The notes under the pieces were generated by a model that was not told the DNA's origin, made no database searches, and was given only the letters and a program-made list of their open reading frames with translations. A stretch of DNA of 64,000 bases from Ruminococcus sp. (GTDB taxonomy: Bacteria; Bacillota; Clostridia; Oscillospirales; Ruminococcaceae). The stretch's first letter is position 1. Each line of letters begins with the position of its first letter. Below, one piece after another: positions 44,213-51,581 of this stretch. Position numbers and translations under genes: made by a program. The DNA is taken from positions 62,001-126,000 of the forward strand of contig JAEEVL010000005.1 of assembly GCA_016290875.1 (NCBI GenBank), in the 5' to 3' direction.

Positions 44213-44284
44213 ATGACCGCATACGATGACGGATACACCAGCAAGGAAGATGCCGAACTATGTACTTCGCGCTGGCGTGACTGA
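44213..44284 (+). other. Short conserved open frame upstream of CE2 (opposite strand)
   Basis: A 23-codon frame follows AGGAGG and encodes MTAYDDGYTSKEDAEL... The same frame is found at 48010-48078 in block B, MIAAYDDGYTSKEDD..., with a different end. It is either a tiny peptide gene or the 5' stump of a lost gene copied with the block. Confidence 0.35.
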
Positions 44285-44333
44285 CGTTTATAAAAAATGA
44301 GCTGAAATGCAAGTTTTCAGATGTGAAATGTCA

Positions 44334-44362
44334 TTTACATACGTCGGTTTAAGGTGTATAAT
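44334..44362 (+). promoter_or_regulatory. Promoter of a candidate non-coding RNA
   Basis: TTTACA (44334-44339) and TATAAT (44357-44362) are separated by 17 bases. Confidence 0.7.
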
Positions 44363-44368
44363 ATATTC

Positions 44369-44532
44369 AGAGATTACAAAGGTAATGAGTATCTGCACTA
44401 AAACTCATATTCTGAAGTAATACATCAGCAGCTGTGTTCCGGATAGCAGTTGCTTAAAATTCCTTTTTATCCGGAATTCTTGGGGACAAATCAGTAAAGA
44501 AAGCGTACTGTATCGACGGTGCGCTTTCTTTT
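44369..44532 (+). ncRNA. Candidate small RNA of about 165 nt (unidentified)
   Basis: A promoter upstream and a terminator at the end (AAAGAAAGCG with CGCTTTCTTT) bracket a region without a reading frame but with nested pairing. TTCAGA (44366) pairs with TCTGAA (44411), inside it ATGAGT (44385) with ACTCAT (44403), and TTCCGGAT (44437) with ATCCGGAA (44469). I do not recognise a known class. No gene follows on this strand within 6 kb, so it would be a stand-alone RNA. Confidence 0.5.
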
Positions 44533-44711
44533 AAGAATGATGAGTGAAATACAGGCTTTTGTTTGAATAGATCGTTTCCGTTAGATTTCCGTTATTCCAA
44601 TAATGAAAGCCATTTTTGTGAAACGAGTCTGCAAAAAAGATGCGCTAAAAATTGCCTAAATATAGGGACTTTTAAATCTTTGGCAACGTGGTGATTTTAT
44701 ATCAAGATATT

Positions 44712-44914
44712 CTGGCAGTGTGGGGGTCAGGGGTTCGAATCCCCTATGCTCCACCACACAGAGTCTGTGCCCCCTTCCACGGGGACACTCGTTTTACTCG
44801 TTCACTTTTGCGGCAGAGCTTACTCTGCTTTCGCTAACGGTAGTCTATTTTAAATTTAGAATACTTTATACAGGCGTTCCTTCGATCTGAGGGGACGCTT
44901 TTATTTTATTAAAA
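44712..44914 (+). repeat. 203-bp direct repeat, copy 2, beginning with a tRNA-Ala 3' fragment
   Basis: Bases 44712-44756 are the last 45 bases of tRNA-Ala including CCA, cut exactly at the anticodon loop. The rest copies DNA downstream of tRNA-Ala. The tRNA part cannot fold as a tRNA. 44533-44711 shows nothing recognisable. Confidence 0.9.
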
Positions 44915-45016
44915 ATGTCCTTGTTCTGTCCTTATGAGGATAAAAAAAATTCATAAGACATAAAAAGCAGGCACTCTCATTATCGAAAGTACCTGCTTTT
45001 ATTTTATATCAACACC

Positions 45017-47680
45017 TTACTTTGCTGAAAACAATTCTCTCCGCATCATGATCACGTCAAACACGTTAAGTCTGCCGTCAGTAACGAGGTCACCGTTTTC
45101 CCAGTCTGCAAGAGATGCTCCCGGTTTTGCCAGCAGCCAGTTTTGCATTGAAACAAGATCTGCTATATTGAATAGGTTATCTGCGTTGACATCACCGCGA
45201 AGTTTGCCGGTATCATCCGGTTCTTCCTTTCCGGAATAGACAATTGCCGGTTCATCGACTGCATTGTTGCTTAGCTGTATATAATCCACTGCGCCCTTGA
45301 ATCCCTTTCCGACAACAGCTACATCGTCCGCAGAAGCACTCATAACACTCTGCACATCGAGTTTCAGCGGCTTGCTTGCAGCTTCCTTGCCGTTTATAAG
45401 AAGGGATCCCACACCGTCAATGATACGGACGGTGATTTTGCTCCACTCGCCCTTAATGAGAGCGTTTGGAGCTGTCAGCTTTTCAACGGTATTTCCGTCT
45501 GTGATAACAAGTTCTGCTGCACCGCTGCCATTGTCCGGAGTCAGTGACAAATAAGACTTATCATCGCCGAAATGCAGTATCTCCTGCTTTGCATTTCCGC
45601 CTTTCCAGAGTACACCAAGACTGATCTGAATATCTCTTGTATTCAGAATAGATGTATCAAGCATCATGCAGCTTTCTCCGCCGTTGAAGTTAAGGACGCC
45701 TTTTGCAGATGTACGCTCATCCGACCACTCTGCGCCTATCTGACGCGCATTTGTGCACGTACCGGAATCCTTAGCCCAGTATTGTGACTTGCTGCTGAAA
45801 TCATAGCCTGCAACATAGCTTTCTGCAAGCAAATGATTGCCGGAATCGTCAAGCCAGCCGAAGTTCACACCGCCGCTGACTGATTTCTCATTGGCATAAT
45901 CACCGTCAAGGATGGTGTTTCCAGAATACACAGGACTTCCATAGGAATATGTCATGCCTTTAGCAACTGCGTTGTCGGTCAGCTTTGCTCCGCCCTCAAG
46001 ATAAGCCTTTTGCAGTACCTTTGCATTGTCTGAAACTGAACAAGCACCTGTTACAACAGCGCTGCCGCTAATTACGGCGTTTCCGCTAAGTGTGACGCTG
46101 CCTTGTTTCCAGCCGTTATCATAGTACCAGCCTCCGCCGTCAACTACCGCGTGACCGCTTATGACCGCATTATCCTGTGCGGTGACACTGTTTGCAACTA
46201 CTGCATAGTCCTCTACGCGGACATTTCCGGAGAGTTTCGCATTTCCGAGTACCATCGCATTCGGACCAACATACACTGAATCTGAAACTCTTGCAGTATC
46301 AGCTACCCAGCCGCCGCCATTTGAGTGAACGTGTCCTCTGCTCTTTGAGTAGCCGCCGGACTGCTGCACATCTGCGCCGCTGAGGCTGATCTCATACGGA
46401 TAGCGTCTGCGTTCATCGCCGTCCTTGCAGGAGGAATCCCTGTCTTTATGGAAGGCATTGACCTTTACAAGTTTCTCCGGCATTGCCGTGATAGTCAGAT
46501 ATGCTGAAACTGCACCCTTTGCGGACACGCTTGCTTTCTGACCGCTGCCGAAAAGACCGGAATATGTTTCATTTCCGGATGCGTCAACAGTTACGATACA
46601 CGCCTGCCAGCCGGCATTGGTGTCATCAGATATTCCGCTGAGTTCAGCCGAAATAGTATCACCGGTTATATTCAGCGGTACTACATTTATGCCAGCCTGC
46701 ATCGGAGCTTCCTCCTGCGGAACTTCAAGCCAGCCGGTACCGTTCTCTTTCAGCACTGTATAGAACAGATTCCAGTAGAACGGCGACTGTGCAAGTTTTT
46801 TGCTGAATTCGTCCTTATAGGCGTCCTGTGCGCCAAAATCAAAGGTAGCCATCCGCTTTGCATAGTGTCCGAAAATCGTCTGCGAATCTGTTCCGAAAAG
46901 CCGTGTTATGGTGTCAAACGGGTATTCATTCGGTTTAGCTTCGGATATAATGCGCTTAACAGCATTTATTCCAAGACCGGGCAGATCATCGGGATTGTAC
47001 GAAATGTACATAAGGAACGGCCATACTTCGTAATAATTTCTGCCGTGAGGAAGTGTCAGGCTGAGGTTGCGGAGATATGGTTCAAACCACGCTGTTTTAG
47101 TGTTTCCGGGATAATAATCACTGCCGAGATACATCTCTCTGAACCAGTTGGCGAGAGGTTCCCACCATGCGCCTGTTATCTCCTGATCTACCCACGCTTT
47201 CTGCTGCATTGTAACAACGTGTCCGAATTCGTGAGCTATAGTCAGATCATCAAGCATTGCCTCAGGGCTGATGATCTCGATGCCGTATCCGTCTTCAGCA
47301 CTCATGAACGCCCATCTGTCCGGGTATTTGTCTAGCCCGGTTTATGTCAGATACACGTTTGTCTTATACTTCTGACTGCTTTTTCCGTAGATGTCCACGT
47401 TCATATTCTCCATGCCGAGATACTCACCGTAGCATTTCCAGAGACGTTCATAGGCTTCCAGATTCCTTTTCAGGAACGCCTCGTTTACCTGTCCGGTGGT
47501 GTCGTTGTTGCCGTAGAATATGACGAAATGCTCTGATTCAGCGTAATTCGCAGTGGTACAGTATCCCCACTTGTCACGGACAAGGTATTCATCCGCAGCG
47601 GATATTCCTGCTGTCGGTGAATACGGAAGCGCTGATATCATTAATGTCAATGCCGTAAGAGAAGAAGCTATCTTCTTCAT
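45017..47680 (-). pseudogene. DUF6055-like metallopeptidase-dockerin gene with one in-frame stop
   Basis: A single frame runs from ATG 47680 (after AAGGAGGG) to 45017, broken only by TAA at 47342-47344, where the paralog has a Tyr-containing stretch (NVYLT*TGLDKYPD). Parts: signal peptide, zincin domain with HEFGH at 150-154, beta-helix of SGNAVISG turns, LamG-like domain, and dockerin (GDVNADNLFN; GRLNVFDVIMMRREL). It is 888 codons if the stop is read. The stop precedes the zinc motif, so the fragment would be inactive. A sequencing error or readthrough is possible because the rest is well preserved. Confidence 0.85.
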
Positions 47681-47767
47681 TAATATCCCTCCTTGAATTT
47701 GATTAACGGCTATTGCTGCCATTATTATAGCATTTAATCGAGCGAATATCAACAGGTACTTTCGCTA

Positions 47768-47876
47768 TCGGGAGTATATGTTTCTCCGCTTGTATAGACC
47801 GTTTTCGGTTCGTTAATACTGCGAACTTCATATGGGATCTTGTCCTTTAATCCCGCTGCATTGATTTTTTTTTCAT
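47768..47876 (-). pseudogene. Remnant of a second CE2 esterase gene
   Basis: About 90 bases match the coding segment of the CE2 C-terminal domain (IPYEVRSINDPKKVYASGET in the intact gene), fused to the start-codon region of a CE2 gene (ATGAAAAAAAAATC at 47876). About 1.5 kb of the gene is deleted between them. The CE2 upstream region follows intact to about 48075. Confidence 0.85.
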
Positions 47877-48099
47877 TTCAGTAACCTCCTGTTATTTTTT
47901 ATCCACTGTATTTTATTATATACTATTTATTGCTCTTTTGAAATATCATTTCACACAATAATACTTACAATTTGAATAAAATTTGCAGGAGACAGATATA
48001 TATGAAAAAATGATAGCAGCATACGATGACGGATACACCAGCAAGGAAGATGACGCCCCTTGTACTTCTCACAGATGAAACTGACGTTCAATATTGAAT

Positions 48100-48146
48100 A
48101 TTTGAACAGGCGTTCCTTTGATCTGAGGGAACGCTTTTATTTTATT
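48100..48146 (+). repeat. Hairpin unit of the dockerin island, fourth copy
   Basis: ACAGGCGTTCCTTTGATCTG and AGGGAACGCTTTTATTTTAT. The unit also occurs at 33736, 35878 and 44869. The stem GCGTTCC/GGGAACGC with a T-rich tail looks like a terminator. Confidence 0.75.
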
Positions 48147-48210
48147 GAAGGTGGAAGTGTCCTTGTTCTGTACTTATAGATATAAAAAATGTGAAAGGAC
48201 TTTCAATAAC

Positions 48211-48246
48211 AAAAAAGCGGCTGACTGCCATAGTCAAGCCGCTTTG
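48211..48246. terminator. Terminator of luxS
   Basis: AAAGCGGCTTGACT and AGTCAGCCGCTTT pair on the minus strand, with a T-run after them. Confidence 0.85.
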
Positions 48247-48279
48247 TGTTTAGCTGTTACTTTTGAGGAACTCATGATA

Positions 48280-48804
48280 TCACGAATCAAAGAACTGCTG
48301 TCCGTCGTCAGTGATAAGACGCTCGGTTTTCGGATACTCGTAGATCAGGTCGTTATCTGCATTGGAAGCGAGGTAGTCTGCATATTTAGCAGCATACCAT
48401 TTTGCCATAGGAAGATTGTGCATGAGGTAGTTTCCGCAGTTTTTCTCTTCTGCGCCCGGAACAGTTTCGGTATTGGCAACTGATCTGAAAGCGTTCAGCA
48501 GAAGTCCGTGCAGCTTCCTGGGAGTGCGGTCACCTTTGAGAATGAGGTAAAAACCGGTCAGGCAGCCCATAGGTCCCCAGTAGATTATATCGTCCTTCCA
48601 GTCGGGCTCATTTCTGAGGAAAGTTGCGATGATATGCTCGAGAGTATGCATTGCAGCAACATCTATCGCAGGCTCTCTGTTGGGCTTTGTAACTCTTACG
48701 TCGTAGGTCGTTATCTTATTGTCACCGACTGTGTCCACACGGCTGGTAAAGATACCGGGAACGATTTTCGTATGGTCAATGGAAAAACTTGCTATAAGTT
48801 TCAT
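48280..48804 (-). CDS. luxS: S-ribosylhomocysteine lyase (autoinducer-2 synthase)
   Basis: The protein has 174 residues. The zinc ligands are His53 and His57 in HTLEH, with catalytic Glu56, and Cys123 in EKNCGNY; the catalytic Cys81 lies in GPMGCLTGFYL. It splits S-ribosylhomocysteine into homocysteine and the AI-2 precursor, in the cytoplasm, as part of the activated methyl cycle. GAAAGGAATATAACA precedes the ATG. It is monocistronic. About 350 bases upstream (48805-49155) show no further gene. Confidence 0.95.
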   Translation of the reverse strand: MKLIASFSIDHTKIVPGIFTSRVDTVGDNKITTYDVRVTKPNREPAIDVAAMHTLEHIIATFLRNEPDWKDDIIYWGPMGCLTGFYLILKGDRTPRKLHGLLLNAFRSVANTETVPGAEEKNCGNYLMHNLPMAKWYAAKYADYLASNADNDLIYEYPKTERLITDDGQQFFDS

Positions 48805-49155
48805 TGTTATATTCCTTTCTGTTATATGCTTATCGCAATAATGAATGACGATTGCGTCAGTAATGATCTTGTATCGCGCCGATGAAGCTTCATGGCGTTC
48901 AGCACCGGATACAGTTATATTTTACCATATACTCAGCTGCGATATGTTAACGAAATATTAATTATTAAAGTATACTAAATAATAGTATCTGACTTATAAA
49001 TCGGAATATCCGGTTTCTTGATCAGAACGGCGTTTTTGTACATATTACGGGGAATATGGCGATATAAAACAAAAGTATCCGGTCTGTTATCTCCGCTTGT
49101 GCAAAAACAGGCTGTATAATTACAGGCTTTTATGTGTAAAACGTATATCAAATGA

Positions 49156-49184
49156 TTGACTTCAAGGCTCTGCCGTGTTATAAT
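49156..49184 (+). promoter_or_regulatory. Strong promoter reading into a non-coding structured region
   Basis: TTGACT (49156-49161) and TATAAT (49179-49184) are separated by 17 bases. No protein gene follows on this strand before 51006. Confidence 0.7.
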
Positions 49185-49190
49185 TAAGTA

Positions 49191-49480
49191 AAAGGAAAGA
49201 ACAGAACAGAGACCTGCAAATAAAAGTCAAGGGGTATAATGAAAGTTTCACATAACTTTCACAGAAGAAAAAGAAGACACGACAATAAGACCGCCGAAGC
49301 GGTCTGAAAAAAAGAAATGCAGTTGTAGCCGTCCGGCAACCTTGACAGAACATCATAAAAATGCTGTGGGTGTCGTGCCGACGGTGAGGAACTCATGAAT
49401 AGATGAAGTAAGTCACCGTCGGAGGCAGCCATTGTAGCATTTTTATGATAACCTGTCAAGGTCATGCGGCTGCGCCGTGC
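49191..49480 (+). ncRNA. Candidate structured RNA of about 290 nt (unidentified)
   Basis: After a strong promoter come a small hairpin (GAAAGTT/AACTTTC, 49241-49260), a tight hairpin (AGACCGC-CGAA-GCGGTCT, 49288-49305) and a very long one (49325-49474). The long arm pairs ACCTTGACAG and ATCATAAAAATGCT with AGCATTTTTATGAT and CTGTCAAGGT (outer 49339/49462), and inside it CCGACGGTGA with TCACCGTCGG (49378-49422). No reading frame fits. I do not recognise the class; part of the long arm could be a MITE. It converges on the IS110 gene. Confidence 0.5.
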
Positions 49481-49518
49481 CTGTGTTTTGCCTCGGGATC
49501 AGAATCTATGAATAGATG

Positions 49519-50721
49519 CTACTCCTTCGACATTACTTCTTTGACTCTCGCATAATAAATGCGGAGAAACTTGCGGGCAGCAGCAATCATGTAAACTTTG
49601 TAAAGCTTTCCTTCCGTGCGTTTCTTGTCAAGGAATTGGTATACCGGTTCATCAGCAGGCTGTCGCTGGAGATAGATTGACATAATCAGGAACAGTGTTT
49701 TGCGCAATGCAGGAGAACCTCGCTTTGAGATGCGTCTGGATTTTGGATCATCTTTACCGGATTGATTCGGCGGCGGATCAATGCCAGCCAGAGCTACCAG
49801 AGATTTTCCGCTTTTCAGTTTCGTGACATCTCCAATTTCAGCTATGAGCTGCGAACAGAAAACTTTTCCAACACCATACAGGTTCATAACAGTTTCGTAT
49901 TCCGGAAGCTGAGATGCAAGAGTATCCATTTCGGAATGAAGTGTTCCAAGTGCTTCGAGTGTAGAATTGAGGAGCTTTGCAGCATCAGAGACCAACTTTT
50001 TGACTGCATCTGTCAACGGCAATGTGCTGACAATTGTTCTTGCATATGCATGAATCTGTTCAGCTTTTGATTTGCTGTAGTTGTAATGCTCTTTTTTGCA
50101 CCAGCTTTGATACTTTGTCGCGAATGCGGATATGGAGAGCTTAGTGACAGAATCCACATGAGGAAATCTCGCTACAAAATCTACCCATTTCTCATGACCG
50201 TCTGACTCTCGGCGTGGCGAGGTGAACAGCGTATTCTCATTCGGAAAAAAGCAATCCAATAATGCAATGAGACTGTTCTTTTGCATCACAAGAATCTTGT
50301 TCAGCTTGATGCATTGCCGGTTCATGATCTTCAAGGTTTTTCGGACTGTTTCGGTTGGTTCATATTTACGCAGATTCATCCACCTGTCAAGCGCATATGA
50401 TGCAATTTTTAGAGCATCAATCTTGTCAGTCTTGACTTTTCTTACACGGTTTGTGTCGTAGTCATCAATCAGCAACGGATTGACTACGGATACAAATAGA
50501 CCCGCATTATGAAGCGCATTGGCAACCGGCTCATAGTAGGTGCCGGTGTACTCCATGACAACTTTTGTTTCACCGGACAGTGATTTGATGAAGTTCACCA
50601 GCTCTTTCAAACCGCTGTCTGTGTGGAATACGTCAAAAGGTTCAGCTATTACAACTCCGAAGGGTTGTATCACTGCTACGGTACTTTTTCCCTTGGATAC
50701 GTCAATTCCGACTGCGTTCAT
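49519..50721 (-). CDS. IS110 family DEDD transposase (bridge-RNA-type recombinase)
   Basis: The protein has 400 residues. The RuvC-like N-terminal domain has the DEDD set at Asp7 (GIDVSK), Glu57 (VVMEYTG), Asp99 and Asp102 (KTDKIDA). The C-terminal Tnp domain has LAGIDPPPNQSGK with the probable nucleophile Ser321, then RRISKRGSPALRKTLF. All expected catalytic residues are present, so it may be active. The start at 50721 follows AGGAGAG; the open frame upstream is leader. Characterised IS110 members use a bridge RNA from the element's non-coding end to choose donor and target. Confidence 0.95.
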   Translation of the reverse strand: MNAVGIDVSKGKSTVAVIQPFGVVIAEPFDVFHTDSGLKELVNFIKSLSGETKVVMEYTGTYYEPVANALHNAGLFVSVVNPLLIDDYDTNRVRKVKTDKIDALKIASYALDRWMNLRKYEPTETVRKTLKIMNRQCIKLNKILVMQKNSLIALLDCFFPNENTLFTSPRRESDGHEKWVDFVARFPHVDSVTKLSISAFATKYQSWCKKEHYNYSKSKAEQIHAYARTIVSTLPLTDAVKKLVSDAAKLLNSTLEALGTLHSEMDTLASQLPEYETVMNLYGVGKVFCSQLIAEIGDVTKLKSGKSLVALAGIDPPPNQSGKDDPKSRRISKRGSPALRKTLFLIMSIYLQRQPADEPVYQFLDKKRTEGKLYKVYMIAAARKFLRIYYARVKEVMSKE

Positions 50722-50912
50722 AAATATCTCTCCTATAACAGAATTCGTGATCGATAAATCCACACTTTTCTCGTTACCTATTCTGCCTACTGAGTGATAC
50801 GAGCGCATATGGATAGCTCTACCTGCAAAAACGAACGCTATAACGAAAGCATGGATAACTGTCTCTATCACGGGCGTGGTGCCCCTAGGTGAAACACGTT
50901 AGTCCAATCACT
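50722..50912 (-). ncRNA. IS110 leader, candidate bridge RNA
   Basis: This non-coding 190 nt between promoter and transposase start is where IS110-group elements encode their bridge RNA. On the minus strand it shows long-range pairing GTGATA/TATCAC, a GGGCACCACGCCC hairpin and a repeated TATCCAT in unpaired positions. Size and place agree with a bridge RNA; the guide loops cannot be assigned without knowing the element's ends. Confidence 0.5.
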
Positions 50913-50918
50913 GCTTTC

Positions 50919-50948
50919 ATTATAGCTTAAGTAACAAGTGCGTGTAAA
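50919..50948 (-). promoter_or_regulatory. Promoter of the IS110 leader and transposase
   Basis: On the minus strand TTTACA (50948-50943) and TATAAT (50924-50919) are separated by 18 bases. Confidence 0.65.
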
Positions 50949-51005
50949 CCATGGCTGGCTTGTCATGGATTTATACGACCAAATATTATTATAGTAGGTG
51001 AAACA

Positions 51006-51581
51006 ATGACAGACATAGAGTTTCGACGGATAATGTCGCAGTCTCATGAAGACGGCTGCCGTTATCTGTTCGATGAATATTTTGGCTATGTCTTTGCGAT
51101 ATGTGCGAACAAGCTGAAAAACTGCGGCACAAGCGAAGATGTAGACGAGTGTATCAGTGATTCATTTGCTGCTGTATTTCGATATATCGACAGCAGCGAC
51201 GGTCAGAACGGCGACCTTAAAGGCATTATCGGCACGATAGCTAAAAGGACGGCGATAGATTATTTCAGACGGCTTTCCTGCAGGTATAATAAAACAGTTC
51301 CGATAGATTCTGAGAATTTCCGCGAACTTCCTGCTGATATACATATTGAGGAAGCGGCTGAACGCAGCGAGGTCAACGAAACACTGTTAGAATGTATTGA
51401 TGCTCTCGGCGAGCCGGATTCGTCGATCATTGTTTACTTTTACTACTACGGCATAAGTACAAAAAAGATAGCTTCACTTGTGGGAATGAGAGCTTCAGCT
51501 GTGCAGCAGCGTATGTGCAGGGCTCGCAAAAAACTGAAAAAGCTCCTGAGCGAAGCTGGAATAAACGAGGAGGGATATTAA
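51006..51581 (+). CDS. ECF-type sigma-70 family factor
   Basis: The protein has 191 residues. Region 2 is seen as YLFDEYFGYVFAICANKL ... DVDECISDSFAAVFRYI and TIAKRTAIDYFRR; region 4 as ISTKKIASLVGMRASAVQQRMCRARKKLKKLL. It lacks other sigma domains. Its stop overlaps the start of the next gene (TAATG), a membrane protein that probably acts as its anti-sigma factor or sensor. The target promoters are unknown. Confidence 0.9.
   Translation: MTDIEFRRIMSQSHEDGCRYLFDEYFGYVFAICANKLKNCGTSEDVDECISDSFAAVFRYIDSSDGQNGDLKGIIGTIAKRTAIDYFRRLSCRYNKTVPIDSENFRELPADIHIEEAAERSEVNETLLECIDALGEPDSSIIVYFYYYGISTKKIASLVGMRASAVQQRMCRARKKLKKLLSEAGINEEGY

Larger units (their letters stand above)
41648..44284. repeat. 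Duplicated [DUF6055-like + CE2] block, copy A
   Basis: Its outer segments match copy B (44961-48080): the terminator and dockerin end at the left, the gene start and leader at 42093-42180, and the CE2 upstream region at 44075-44280. The peptidase gene is internally deleted here; CE2 is intact. Confidence 0.85.
44961..48080. repeat. Duplicated [DUF6055-like + CE2] block, copy B
   Basis: It shares its left terminator, the peptidase gene ends, the peptidase leader (47683-47765) and the CE2 upstream region (47877-48075) with copy A. Here the peptidase gene is nearly whole and the CE2 gene is reduced to about 110 bases. Confidence 0.85.
49463..50918 (-). mobile_element. IS110 family insertion sequence (approximate ends)
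   Basis: It consists of one transposase gene plus about 195 bases of structured leader. IS110 elements lack clear terminal repeats, so the ends cannot be fixed by eye; those given are the nearest plausible limits. It lies next to a large palindrome (49339-49462), the kind of site this family often targets. Confidence 0.75.

Noticed and set aside
44712..44756. A second tRNA-Ala gene
   Set aside because: Only the 3' 45 bases are present; the acceptor 5' strand, D-arm and half of the anticodon stem are missing.
33547..44914. Calling the dockerin island an integrative element
   Set aside because: No integrase, excisionase or replication gene is present, and the repeat extends well beyond the tRNA, which is unlike a simple att core.
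49162..49356. 64-codon Phe/Leu/Cys-rich frame on the minus strand
   Set aside because: It lies within the hairpin-rich candidate RNA region and has no ribosome-binding site.
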